Shown here piece by piece: positions 46,856-57,537 of a stretch of 64,000 nucleotides of DNA (its first letter is position 1; each line of letters opens with the position of its first letter). Made by a program: the position numbers and the translations under genes. The DNA is from Dryocosmus kuriphilus (taxonomy: Eukaryota; Arthropoda; Insecta; Hymenoptera; Cynipidae), in the NCBI GenBank assembly GCA_038277395.1, contig CM076190.1, positions 242,711,256 to 242,775,255 on the forward strand. The letters are read 5' to 3'. Below the pieces are notes generated by a model. The model saw only the letters and a list, made by a program, of their open reading frames with translations. It searched no databases and had not been told where the DNA came from.

Positions 46856-46870
46856 ACTTTCTTTTTGCAG

Positions 46871-47293
46871 ATCTAGTTATACTGTCGCCGATCAATTCAC
46901 CACCAAGGCAGCTGCCGCTCCCAACCTTCCATCTTGATGTCACCCTTTACGAAGAAGCGCCAGAAGCATATCGAATCTTACCAGATAATTCTTTTCAGGT
47001 AGCTGTAGAGGGGGAAGAAGATAACAAGTACATAATTGGTAGAGTTTTCAACAACAATTTGTATCCATTGGTAGGTGTTGTAAGGAATCACTTTGAAAGG
47101 GTTAAGATACACGCTAAAGACGACAACCTTGTACCAATTCCTGATCAGGATCCTCTGAATCACCGTTTCTATCACCCATATTTGGTACAAGAAAAACATT
47201 CATTATTCCGTTAGTGCCATGTTGAGAATTCTTCACCAAATTATGGACAATGGCGACTTTAAACCTAATAAGGTTGTCCCTTATCCAATGTAA
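46871..47293 (+). pseudogene. Secreted-protein family, copy C, exon 2 (frameshifted near the end)
   Basis: The frame from the acceptor keeps the FHLDV, VAVEGE, KYIIGRVFNN, RVKIHAK, NLVPIPDQDPLNHRF and HPYL blocks. An extra A in an A-run at about 47191-47196 shifts the frame, and a TAG follows at 47212-47214. The downstream sequence stays open in the other frame to the family's usual KVVPYPM end and TAA at 47291-47293. It could be a recent pseudogene, a truncated but working protein lacking ~30 residues, or a homopolymer sequencing error. The first ~30 residues are the most diverged of the three copies, and PCHSF is lost. Confidence 0.6.
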
Positions 47294-47660
47294 AAAAAAT
47301 CTAGAAGTTTTGCGCCAGGTTTGCGCTAGGCTTGACCCAATTTCGTGAGATGCTTGCAAGTGGATTGCTCCAGGTTCGACTCGTGTTTGGTCAGACTTAA
47401 CACAGGTTTGCGCCAGGAACGATCAATAATTGGGTCAGACTGAACCAGGTTGTGTCAGCTTTGCGACATGATTGCTCCAAATTCGCTCCAGGATTCGAGC
47501 AGGTTTGACCCTGTCTTGCGTCAATGTTGGCCTATAATTCCTTTTGTTCTTATTCAATTCTTAATATTGTATTCAGATATTTAATACGGAACCAATACAT
47601 TTTTTGATGAATACAGATCATATATATATATAATTCGTTACCGATTTTGCATTCCTATTC
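47294..47660 (+). repeat. 3' region of copy C with GCGCCAGGTTTG-like repeats
   Basis: This is homologous to 5962-6270 and 25334-25640, with the same AATATTGTATT...AATACATTTTTTGATGA block and a TA run. The ORFs on its minus strand are not conserved. Confidence 0.5.
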
Positions 47661-47689
47661 CAATTTCTTCTTCCTGTTCATATGGAGAA

Positions 47690-48110
47690 AAATGGTGGGT
47701 CAAAATTTGAGGGTCAAAATTTAGGGGGTCAGATTGACGCTCTAGATGGTCAGACCGTCCTTATATAATTTTTTCCACATAATCAATTATTTGGTTCTCG
47801 TTTTATATTCAGTTTAGCAATCCACAAAGGGTCAGATTGATTATTAACACAATCAATTTGACGCTCTGGGATGGTCAAGTTGAATATCTTTTTTTCACTC
47901 ATTCTGACCATCTGAGGTGATTAAGTAGATCCTCTCATGTGATCAAGCCAACCTTCTGAGATGTGATAAGTCGATTATCTGGGGTAATCGAGCCGACCTT
48001 CCCTGGTGTGATAATCGAATCAAACCTCTGGGATAATCGAATCGATGCTCTGAGGTAATAGGAAAGTCACGTGATCACATCACAAAAAATGCGGGAATTG
48101 TTCTGGAATT
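47690..48110. repeat. Short-unit (~22-25 bp) minisatellite and flanking AGGGTCA-type repeat
   Basis: The stretch 47890-48065 repeats degenerate units of the type CTGGGGTAATCGAGCCGACC / CTGAGATGTGATAAGTCGAT. The preceding part has GGGTCAAAATTTG and GATGGTCAGA words. It is unique in this window, with no gene. Confidence 0.55.
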
Positions 48111-48463
48111 TCGTGGGCAAAATTTAGTAGACACTCTGAGTAGCTACCTTGTTAACCTATTGATGTGCTTATAGATTTTTCACTTCTTTTAGGGAATATT
48201 TATGTGACAGATCATATGTTCGATGATCTCAAAACGTGGAAAGACAGAAGAAATGAGTAGACTTTAAGAAATAAGCACTTAAGTCAACCAAAGGGTTTAA
48301 ATATCCTTGTGATATAAAGTATAATTTCAGCGTTTGTATAGGGTCAATTGTATCTTTTATTCGATATTTTAGTAGTACTTAACGATACGAAACGGCTTTA
48401 ATTATCACTATGATCATACGTATTATTAAGATGTATCATCGAAATTTTTAAAAGCAAAATGCG
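48111..48463. other. AT-rich stretch without a recognised feature
   Basis: I see no ORF, repeat or RNA gene here. It leads directly into the zinc-finger ORF. Confidence 0.5.
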
Positions 48464-48787
48464 TTGCTACTTGTATTCAGTTACTTATACTACATCCTTG
48501 AAAGCTCTAATCACTCATTGACTTATATTTCACAACATAGTGAAAACAGTAAATATCAGTGCACTCTTTTGGGATGTGGAAGGAGGTTCCCCTCATTAAA
48601 CTCTCTTAAACGCCATTTCAAACTAGAACATAATTTGTATTTTCCGGTAATGGTCAGTCCTACTTTTCTTTCAAATGAGGATGCTGCTAATTGTTCCAAT
48701 AGATCATCGACTAGCGATGCAATAAATCCAAACAATTCTCCATCTGCTTGCACCTTCCTGGATCCTGTAATTGAAGATATCAATTAA
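48464..48787 (+). CDS. Single C2H2 zinc-finger ORF
   Basis: The 107-residue frame contains one C2H2 finger: C33 and C38, then H51 and H56 (C-x4-C-x12-H-x4-H). Its core is CGRRFPSLNSLKRH. A Ser/Asn-rich tail with no other domain follows. The frame opens at a TTG, so the true start or an upstream exon is unknown. Lone fingers of this kind occur at the N-terminus of some insect transposon or transposon-derived proteins. It may be an exon of a larger gene or a fragment. It has no neighbour with which to form an operon or clear gene. Confidence 0.4.
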   Translation: MLLVFSYLYYILESSNHSLTYISQHSENSKYQCTLLGCGRRFPSLNSLKRHFKLEHNLYFPVMVSPTFLSNEDAANCSNRSSTSDAINPNNSPSACTFLDPVIEDIN

Positions 48788-48889
48788 TTTTCTATACCAA
48801 GTACTCGAAACGAATGTATTCATACTGGAATTTATCTGACATTGCTGAACTTCAAATGCAACGTATGACATCAAATTTGTACAGCAAAC

Positions 48890-49065
48890 CATACAGGGTG
48901 GCACAAAAGTATGGTAACTCCTGAATAAATCATCAGGAATGAATTTTCCTTGAAAAATACTGGACACAAAAGTTCTAGTATTTTTCCCTGACTATTCAAT
49001 GGCAACCTCTTTTTGACCTTGAACTTGACCTTGAAGGCCATATCAAGGTCAAATTCAATTTTTTA
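48890..49065. repeat. ACAGGGTGGCACAAAAGT repeat fragment with TCAAGGTCA words
   Basis: The stretch contains CTTTTTGACCTTGAACTTGA and GGCCATATCAAGGTCA. It is similar in style to the foldback element arms at 3866-5152 and the TIRs at 52302-52760. It is probably a transposon end, non-coding. Confidence 0.4.
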
Positions 49066-49985
49066 AATGGGACCCAGACCAAGAAGCGATCCTTCCAGGG
49101 GGTAATGGCAAAGCCTCCTGGAATATCGAGGGCGCGAGTCCTCATGCGCCCAAGCTAAGATGTGATCGCCGTATCGAAAGCTGAATGGCACCAGGGTTAC
49201 CAAATCCCTGTTTGCCCCCTCAATTGAGACGGGCATGGCGGAGTTTAAAGGAGGTGTCGAAACGGAGACTTAGGGATACTAGGTCGAATCTCTTAGTATA
49301 CAGACCCTCTTTCTGTAAGCGGGACTCTGCAGGGATCAGTCCTTTAAAACCCTAGCTTCTCACGTGGGACCCAATATGGCGCACACAGAAAACACAAGTA
49401 ATAAAATAAGGGCCCCTCTCAGGGACTTTATTTATTTATATAGTTAACCCATCGACAAAAGGGGACGGCTCCAAAAGAGTCGGCTCCCATGTAGCGAAGG
49501 AAAGAATTACCAGGCAGCCAGGGCTCCTCACAAGGGGTCTTGGAACAGCGGACTTCATCTGGAGCAATTCCTCTTGCCCGCCATGCAGGTAAGAGGAAAA
49601 AGGGCTCCAAGGAGCGATCCTTCCAGGGGGTAATGGCAAAGCCTCCTGGAATACCGAGGGTAAGAGTCCTTATGCCTCACCTTTTAACCCTCCGCCAAAA
49701 GAGGACGGCTCCAAAGGGGGCGGCTCCTGAGGGGACGGCGACGGCTCCGAAGGGGACGACTCCAAAGGGGATGGCTCCAAAGTGGCGAAGGAGAGAATGC
49801 TAGGGCTTCCCACAAGGGGTCTTAGAACAACGGACTTCATCTGGAGCAGCTCTTCATGCCCGTCATGTGGGTGGGATGAGAAGGGACTCCAGGAGCACCC
49901 CCTTGAAGAGAGAGACGGAAGGGTCTATGGCTCTGAAACCACAGGGCCTGGCCTTTGTACACGCACGGGGTTGGACCAAATTAAG
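49066..49985. repeat. GC-rich duplicated block with a ~15-18-bp GGCTCCAAAGGGGACG minisatellite
   Basis: GCGATCCTTCCAGGGGGTAA and the following ~60 bases occur twice (about 49086 and 49614). Between 49690 and 49795 the words GACGGCTCCAAAGGGG repeat with small changes. Overlapping ORFs on both strands come from these repeats. The block may be the untranslated or 5' part of the BEL-type element that follows. Confidence 0.5.
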
Positions 49986-49989
49986 CGCC

Positions 49990-50620
49990 AAGGTTGAATC
50001 TGCCCTAGATTCTCCTATTGATTACATTCATTATTCGTGTGACTCAATAATTGTGTTGTTTTGGCTCCAAACGCAGCTAAATAATCTTGAAACCTTTGAG
50101 GCAAACAGAGTAATTCGTATTCAAGAATTGACGGAGGGTGAGTCTTGGAAGCACGTTCGCGGCAAAGACAACCCAGATGTTTGTATTTCGCGCGGTGTCG
50201 CTCCAAATCTTCTTGAGAATTATAGACTTTGGTGGGAATGTCCTAAACTTTTAGTTTCAAACGAATCGGAATGGTCTTCGATGCCATCTAAATCTCCTCA
50301 CTTGCCAGAACATAAGAAATGCTGTAATCTTATGGCCAAAGAAGAAACATGGGATCTCTCTATTTTCAAACGATACCAAAGCCCGGATCGCCTGACTAGA
50401 ATACTGCCTTATTGCAGAAGATTTGCAAATAACTGTAGAGCTAAAACCAATAGACTGTTTGATCATTTACATCTTGTTGGACTTTCGAAAACAAAGATCT
50501 CTCTTACACGACTATCGCAGTTACCTTTTCCAAGGAAATCCAAATATTGAGTGAAAAGTTGCCTATTACGAAAGCTACACTAGCTTCGCTAAACCTTTTT
50601 TAGATGATCACGAAATCTTG
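49990..50620 (+). pseudogene. BEL/Pao retrotransposon: RNase H end and integrase N-terminal linker
   Basis: The frame reads SCDSIIVLFWLQ (RNase H DSxIVLxW motif), then FEANRVIRIQE, W-x-H-V-x-G-K-D-N-P-D (SRG region) and WWECPKLL. This is the characteristic BEL/Pao order before the integrase. RT and protease upstream are missing. The frame stops at 50550; the homologous reading continues in other frames. Confidence 0.75.
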
Positions 50621-51827
50621 AGAGTCGGTTGTAGATTGAGTAATTCCAACTTCAATGAGAATAAGAAACATCCTATACTTCTGCCTGCTTCTGACGATTT
50701 TACAAAAATGTTGTTTAAAAGTGAGCGTCAGCGCCTTCTCTATGCTGGTTTTCAATTGCTTTTATATACAATTAACAAAATTTTGTGGGCATTGGGGGGG
50801 AAGAAACCTGGCTAGAAAGGTTGTTGGGTCCTGTGCCAAATGTTTCGTGTTCGAACACAGAGGAGTTACACCAAAGATGGGTAACTTGACAAAGCTTAGA
50901 ATAACACCTTCACCACCTTTCTATACCACGGGTGTAGATTATGCTGGACGTTTTTTAATAAAAGGTCGAAAGGGAAAGAGTGCTAAAGCTAGCAAATTCT
51001 ACGTTAGTATTTATATATGTTTTACGATGAAGGCTTTGCGCCTCGAACTCGCCTCCGATCTAATGGCAGATGCTTCTGTTGCAAATCTTAGACGATTTGC
51101 GTCCTGAAGTGAAAACCATGCTCACCTGTATTTGAATAATGGAAATTACTTTGTGGGTGCGAACAATCAGCTTGATCAATTAGGTAAATTACTTTGCGAA
51201 GAATCTGAGAATCTTTCAGAAACTACTGAGAATAAGGGGATGTCTTGGCATTTTATTCCAGCTTATTCTGCTCATTTTGGGAGAATTTGGGAAGCTGGAG
51301 TGAAGTCTACCAAACATCACCTAAAGCGCGGCTCAGGTAATAACTTGTCAACTTTTGAAGAACTATACACTTTCTTGGTTCAAATAGAGGGACTGATAAA
51401 TTCTCGCCCTCTCGCTCCTCTTTCTTCCGATCCTAGTGATTTATCTCCATTGAGTGCTGCTCTTTTTTTGATAGGAAGACCACTCAACTGTGTTGCGGAT
51501 CCAGACTTGACGCACATACCAGGAAATCGACTTTCCAGATGGCAATTGGTTCAGCACCTGCAGCAGCATTTTTGGAAGAGATGGAGGCAAGAATACGTTT
51601 CCGAGCTGCAACAACGTATTAAATGGAAGTGTGCACATCCAGAAATCCAGAATAATAAACTTGTCTTACTCAAAGTCAAAGATATTTCTCCACTAAAGTG
51701 GAAACTGGTAAGAGTTATTGAGGTTTATCCAGGAAAAGACGGTACTTCTCGTGCCGCTATCATCGAAACAAACAGAGGCACATTAAGACGTGCACTTGCA
51801 GCTGTTTGTCCTTTGCCAATTGATTAA
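50618..51827 (+). pseudogene. BEL/Pao integrase (frameshifts and stop)
   Basis: RVGCRLSNSNF and KHPILLPASDDFTKML (50618-50815) are typical of the integrase N-terminus. A shift at a G-run near 50796 leads to LARKVVGSCAKCF, the zinc-binding region. YTTGVDYAGRF carries the first catalytic Asp. An in-frame TGA at 51105-51107 follows. NNGNYFVGANNQL has Asn where the second catalytic Asp is usual (DNGTNFVGA). FGRIWEAGVKSTKHHL carries the Glu. The C-terminus through LINSRPLAPLSSDP and RGTLRRA is intact. The element is inactive. Confidence 0.82.
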
Positions 51828-52056
51828 TATTGAAACTTATTTTAAAATCTTTTCGAACTCTCTTTGAAGGATAGATCTTACAAGTCGGGACGTACGTTTG
51901 CGTCAATTTTGTCAATAAACAGTTTAAATTTTGTTCTCTCTTGTAAGAAAGCGCGCCTAGGGCCGCCCAGTGTTCTTTTTGAGTAGTTAATAAATATGAC
52001 CAATAGACCAGTGAACTGACCACGCACCGTCTCTCATTATTTCGAAAATTTCTCCT
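51828..52056 (+). mobile_element. Likely 3' UTR/LTR remnant of the BEL/Pao element
   Basis: It follows the integrase stop codon and contains AATAAACAG and TTAATAAATATGACC, both usable as polyadenylation signals. No second LTR copy is visible in the window, so the LTR boundaries cannot be set. Confidence 0.35.
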
Positions 52057-52260
52057 ATGCAAATCCAGCTACAACTCCAAACAGGCATTGAACGTTATTG
52101 CTGTGAATATGCTAACGGCATGAGAACGGTTGGTTGCCTCTCTCACGTAGCTGCCGTTATTTACTTTCTGTCACACGCTAGAAACCTATCAAAAATTGTG
52201 AAACATGCCGAACATCCCACGAAGATTTACGAAAGAGAGCATATACCTCCTGGTTATTAA
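52057..52260 (+). pseudogene. SWIM-like zinc-finger fragment of a transposon-type protein
   Basis: The 67-residue frame from an ATG contains YCCEYANGMRTVGCLSHVAA followed by YFLSHARNL. This C-C...C-x2-H arrangement with the RTVGC-x-SH core resembles the C-terminal SWIM-like zinc motif of several transposase-related protein families. Nothing upstream supplies the rest of such a protein; the ATG follows BEL remnants. It is therefore read as a fragment. Confidence 0.4.
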
Positions 52261-52329
52261 AGAAGACAGTGACGATGACTGATACACGCTCCGTAATCAA
52301 TGATAACACAGCGCCACAAAAAAAAAAAA

Positions 52330-52760
52330 TTTCTGTGCACGTGACCAGACCACCATATCTATATGTTTTTGGGGTCGCGGAGTCCGAATCCGGGGTCCGT
52401 TCTTCTCCATCAGGTCAGGGTCAAGGTCAAATCAAGATTATTCCACGAATGTGGACCGAGATGCAGTTTTTGTATATTTTTGAGGTCCCTGAATCCGAAT
52501 TCGAGATCTGTTTGTCTCTATGAGGTCAGGGTCAAGGTCATTTCAAGGTTAAATCGAGGAAAAAGCCTGTGAGCAGACACAATTACTACATCTGTACGTT
52601 TTTGGGGTAGCTGAGTCCGAATCCGGGGTCCGTTTTTCTCCATCAGGTAAGGGTCAAGGTCATTTCAAGAATAAATCGAGGAAAACCCCTGTGAACAGAT
52701 ACAACTACCATAAGTATACGTTTTTAGGGTCGCTGAGTAAACAGAGACAGACATTATAAC
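52330..52760. repeat. ~125-bp subrepeats of the left TIR (3-4 units)
   Basis: Each unit has TTTTTGGGGTCGCTGAGTCC, GAATCCGGGGTCCGTTTTTC, TCCATCAGGTCAGGGTCAAG, GTCATTTCAAGGTTAAATCG and a run like CAGATACAACTACCATA. Units contain one or two TCAAGGTCA words. Two inverted units occur at 57700-57950. Confidence 0.7.
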
Positions 52761-52906
52761 TATATATATCATCGATTTAGAAAATATCGAGAACCTTCAT
52801 TTATCTATTGTTTTGTATGGTATCTTACTCTTTTCTTTTTAAATGCTCGTACAAGTGACTCTCTTTTACGCTTGACTCCTTTTTTATCACTTTCTCTCTT
52901 CAATGA

Positions 52907-54516
52907 CTAGCAGTAATCAGCCATCATGTTCACATCCCACCGTCCTTGATATCTTTTTTCCATTTTCTTGATATCTTGGTGGAACCTCTCTCCCTGCTCC
53001 TCACTGAAATCCGCTAGATTCTGTGGAAGGTAATTTATATGTGAATACAAATAATGTAACTTTGAATTCATCAAATATCCTAGTTCCTTATAGTTTTCCA
53101 ACATTCGATCCACTATTTTCTTGTACTCTACGCTTTTATCATTCCCAAGAAAATTTTGTACAACTTCTTTAAAACTGACCCATGCTGCTCTTTCTTTGTC
53201 AGTTATTACAAGAACGAACTCATTATCTTTTAACAATTCACGTATTTGTGGTCCATCAAAGATACATTCATTAATTTTTGCATCACTGAGTGTAGGGAAT
53301 TTTTTCTTAAAATATTTAAAGCACTCTCCTTCTTCATTTAAGGCTTTTACATATTGCTTCATCAAGTCGAGTTTGATGTGGAGGGGTGGAAGCAATACCT
53401 TACTGCGATCAACCAGTGTTTCGCGTACAATATTGGCAGAACCAGCCTCGAAAGAGGTTCTGATCGGCCATATCTTCGTTATATAGTGCTTCTTGCGATC
53501 TCTGCTGTCCCATAAACACAAAAAAAAAAGGATATTTCGTATTTCCAGATTGTTGTCCTAACAGTATAGTTAAAATCTTAAGATCTCTGCAAATAAGCCA
53601 GTTATGCTCAGAATATTTTATTGTCTCTAAAATGAATTTCATCGTACTATATTCTTCTTTTAGTACGGTTGCAGGTTCCCCTATCATCGTAAAATATTTT
53701 CTAAAGTTTTCCTCCCGGTTTCGGTAATATGATATTCTTGTGCCTTTTGAGAGCCAGTTGTTGGCTTTCATGTATGAAGCTAGATATTCCGCTTTATCTT
53801 TAGGTAAATCCAGGTCCCTTACGAGATCATTCAATTCTTTTTGATCTATGATCTTTGCAGTTTTGTCTTGACCATTAGCAGCATAGTATTCACTACTTGT
53901 ACTCATATTTCCATCATCTGAAGTATATTCATCTCCATCTTTATATTCATCTTCTTCAGCGTCACTAATATCACATGCATCATTGGTTGACATACTTTCC
54001 ATCGAATCTATTGAACTGTCGCTTTCATCGTCAATATCAATATTTTCCTCTACTGGTCTTACTAACGTTGAAACTTCAGGATATTTGATACTCTGAATAT
54101 TTTTTTTATTAATTCCTGCCACTTTTGTCAAACATATATAACAGTTTGCTGCGCATGATGGCTCTTCCCAATATGCAGGTTTTACAAACTTTAATTTTTC
54201 AGGTTTTTTTTTCGGAATCATATCTGGTCATCATCATGTAACAAGCACTACATATCTTGTGTGGTATCCATTTTTTATCTTGGTTGTAAATATCCAATCC
54301 AAAACAGTTTTTGTAAATATTTTTAATTTTATCGGATATTTGTCTTCGGTCAGCTGATAGGTGACACTTAGCACATACGTAACAAAATGCATCAACATTT
54401 TTGTTACAGTAGTGTTCAGATGAAGAACTTGCTACATTTGTTTTTAATGAAGACACTGAAGTCTGTTTATTTGAAGTATTTGAAGTTGTGTTATGTTTGT
54501 TTCTTTTAGGTCCCAT
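52907..54516 (-). pseudogene. Unrecognised ~535-codon TE-associated protein, two homopolymer frameshifts
   Basis: Read on the minus strand from the ATG at 54516. A Lys/Ser/Asn-rich start leads to a cysteine domain (CYVCAKCHLSAD...CFGLD...KICSACYMMM), then a C-x2-NCYICL motif and an acidic Ser/Asp-rich region. Then come ELNDLVRDLDLPKDKAEYLAS, a YYRNREENFRKYF stretch, DLKILTILLGQQSG, LLPPLHIKLDLMKQYVKAL, and the end EEQGERFHQDIKKMEKRYQGRWD. Frame breaks sit in an A9-like run near 54205 and a T-run near 53520; each is one extra base, and the reading otherwise continues. I have seen related repeated insect/cnidarian proteins but know no assigned function. It may be a transposase of an uncharacterised type. 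Confidence 0.6.
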
Positions 54517-54937
54517 AATAGATTTAAGTACCCACGCGTTAGGGATCCTGGTCCGATCGCAGGTGAGTCCACCGTCCTGAGGGTGATAACTCTCATACCT
54601 CCTCAGGTCTGAGTATGAGAGCTTTCTGACTTTGACGAGGACAATGTCAACTCGTCGTCAGACACACTACTGTTTCATTCTCACACCCTAACGCCCCCCT
54701 GCAAGGCAGCGCGCCACGCTGGCTTCGATACCACATGGGACTAGAAAGCGAATCATTCTACACATCTCCTTTCGAAGCAGTTGTCATCGTCCCAGTATCC
54801 CTCGCGGTAGCAGGATTTCAACAATTCAAGTATCACCACGCAGATGTAGTGTTAGTTGGGAAACTGTAATTGGGTTCACCAATGTTGCTATATTACATCC
54901 TTCAGCGCAGGGATATTCGGTCAGTCAGAATATAAAA
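54517..54937. other. Non-coding stretch between the unfamiliar gene and the Penelope insert
   Basis: This part is GC-richer than its surroundings. It has the inverted words CTCATACCTCCTCAGG / CTGAGTATGAGAG near 54590-54615. No ORF or known repeat was found. It may hold the promoter of the minus-strand gene. Confidence 0.4.
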
Positions 54938-54952
54938 ATGATATTCTATAAA

Positions 54953-57537
54953 GATAAAGATGTTAAGGTTGTCGATCAGTAGTATAGAAATAAATAAACG
55001 ATGGAAATTTTTTTGTCGAACGTTCTGATCTGAATAGTCGTTTTTTTATTGGAAAAAAACAATATGCACAAGCTTTCGCCACTCGAAGAGCAGCCCCTTC
55101 AGGTTAAAAATTTATCGAATTTTTTCGGAGCTGTAGAAAAAAGGAATCTTTTTACAAGTAAGAAGGAAGGTATTACTAAAAATATAAATGAGAGTTGTGA
55201 CACAAAAGAATTTACATGGTATGTGAACATAACCTTAACTCACCTATGTAAATCTTACATTGTAGATTAGATGAAGATCAAAATTTTTGAGGAAAATAGT
55301 TACAAGTTTTTTTGTACAGAGTTAGACTAGTAAAACATTGTAAAACTTTGTTTCCCTCCCAATTATAATTTTAAATGACTCTTCGACTTATTCTAAACTC
55401 CGTAGAGATCCGACTATGAATATTCAAATAAATTTAAACTCTTTGATTGGCAACCTTTTAAAACGTAATTATATTAATACTGATCTTGCAAAATACCTTA
55501 AGAGCTACAACTCTAATGCACCTAAATTCTACGGCTTACCAAAAACCCATAAACTTAATGTTCCTCTCCGTCCAGTTATTTCCTTCTCTAATTCTCCTTT
55601 ATTGAAACTCTCCAAATTTTTATCCGCACCTTTGAAAAAAATCATTGGAAATTCCTTCTCATTTGTTAAAAATAGTCTTGATCTGATACAGAAAATTAAA
55701 GATGTTCATTCTCCTAATGATTATATTTTGTTATCATAAGATGTTAAATCATTGTTTACGAATATTCCTAAAGATCTGGTCCTTAAGAACATTAAGATAA
55801 AATGGTGTAAAATTAGAGAATTCACTGATATTCCAGTTAAAACATTCCTAGAACTTATCGAGTTTTGTATTGACAATTCGTATTGTTCCTTCCAAAATGA
55901 ATTCTTCAAACAGATTTTTGGCACCCCTATGGGCTCACCTCTTTCTAGTGTCATTTCAGATTTGCTTATGGAGAGCCTTGAACAAGACGTTTTAAAAAAA
56001 TTAAATTTTAACTTTTTGTTTTTCTTCCGGTATGTTGATGATGTACTTACTTGTATTCCAAGTGAACATGTCGAACATTTTCTTGATGCTTTTAATGCTT
56101 ATCATCCCAGATTGCAGTTTACTGTGGAAATCGAAAAAGAATTCAAAATAAATTTTCTTGATATTACGATTATTCGCGAAAATAATTCTTTTATTACTAA
56201 CTGGTTTCAAAAACCCACGAATTCTGGGAGATACGTAAATTTCAATTCTAATATTGCTATCAAAGATAAGATTTCTGTTATATACAGTCTGGTAGATAGA
56301 GCAGTTAGATTGTCAGATTCACGGTTTATTAAAGATAACCTTACTATCGTTGCCAACATTCTTAACATTAACAATTATCCTAGATTATTTTACCAAAAAT
56401 TTATGAAAAAAAGATTCGACTACATTAGAAATAACTTTTTTAATGAAGAAAACAACAATCAACCTACTTTTGATGTAAGTAGGTGCATCTCTCTACCGTA
56501 TACTAAAGAAATGTACAATTTCTATACTCGAATCTTTGTTCAGTACAACATTAATGTTGTTTTTACATACAATAATGACTCTTTTCGTTGTTTTTCTAAA
56601 AACAAGGATATTACTCCTTTCGACATGAAAACACATGTAATTTATTCAATACCTTGCCAATGCGGGTCAGTATACATAGGTCAGATAAAGAGGTACATTA
56701 AAGATAGAATAAGAGAACATATCTATGACTGTAAGAGAGACTCTAGAGGTACTGCTTTAGTTGTACATGCCCAAGATAATGATCATAATTTTCTGTTTGA
56801 AAACACTTCAATTTTGAGTTGCGAACCGAATTATAAGAAAAGAAACTTTAAAGAAATGTTTTTCATCGTAAAAAACCCCAACTCTGTTAATAAAAGATCA
56901 GACACTGACTATTTAAATAAAATCTATCACAGTCTTATTCTCTCCACGAATAGACTTTCACAGTGACCTATTATTTTTTATACTATCACGGTTTCTGATT
57001 ATTTTTACATTACGAAATATTTGTATTATGCGCGCTCCGCCATCTTTCTATGTCATCTACCAGCTCCGACGATGCTCTCACATTGCGACCTACTCATTCC
57101 CTCCCAAGTAGTTGTGTGATTAACATCTGTATGTCATCCGTCTTGAATTATTACTCTTCACCTTTTCTACTTGGGAGGGAAACAAAGTTTTACAATGTTT
57201 TACTAGTCTAACTCTGTACAAAAAAACTTGTAACTATTTTCCTCAAAAATTTTGATCTTCATCTAATCTACAATGTAAGATTCCCATAGGTGAGTTAAGG
57301 TTATGTTCACATACCATGTAAATTATTTTGTGTCACAACTCTCATTTATATTTTTAGTAATACCTTCCTTCTTACTTGTAAAAAGATTCCTTTTTTCTAC
57401 AGCTCCGAAAAAATTCGATAAATTTTTAACCTGAAGAGGCTGCTCTTCGAGTGGCGAAAGCTTGTGCATATTGTTTTTTTCCAATAAAAAAACGACTATT
57501 CAGATCAGAACGTTCGACAAAAACATTTCCATCGTTT
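54953..57537 (+). mobile_element. Penelope-like retroelement with inverted pseudo-LTRs and 15-bp TSD
   Basis: The exact direct repeats ATGATATTCTATAAA at 54938-54952 and 57538-57552 flank the element. Inverted repeats of ~365 bp (54995-55361 and 57170-57538) bracket the pol ORF. Inverted or tandem pseudo-LTRs and variable-length duplications are known for Penelope-like elements. About 40 extra bases at the 5' side fall outside the inverted repeat. The copy is nested in the TIR transposon, so it is younger than that insertion. Confidence 0.85.
55362..56966 (+). pseudogene. Penelope reverse transcriptase with GIY-YIG endonuclease (one in-frame stop)
   Basis: The frame is open from the pseudo-LTR border (SKLRRDPT), so the ORF is 5' truncated. 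Motifs in order are KFYGLPKTHK, PLRPVIS, LLS-stop-DVKSLFTNIP (motif A), GTPMGSPLS, RYVDDVL (catalytic, intact), and FLDITI. After a linker comes the GIY-YIG nuclease: VIYSIPCQCGSVYIG, R-x3-EH and a later KEMFFI. A TAA at 55737-55739 replaces the residue before the motif A Asp. Apart from this stop the 517 codons from 55416 are clean, so the copy is young. This RT family is telomerase-related. Confidence 0.88.

Larger units (their letters stand above)
36888..46870 (+). other. Intron of secreted-gene copy C (~10 kb)
   Basis: The donor is GTAAAT and the acceptor is TTTCTTTTTGCAG. It holds two successive GAATTC-rich cycles (37140-45230 without the insert, and 45270-46860), a relic exon 2 start at 45239, and the palindromic element 37801-44007. 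Splicing across this length is possible in insects but unproven. Confidence 0.5.
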
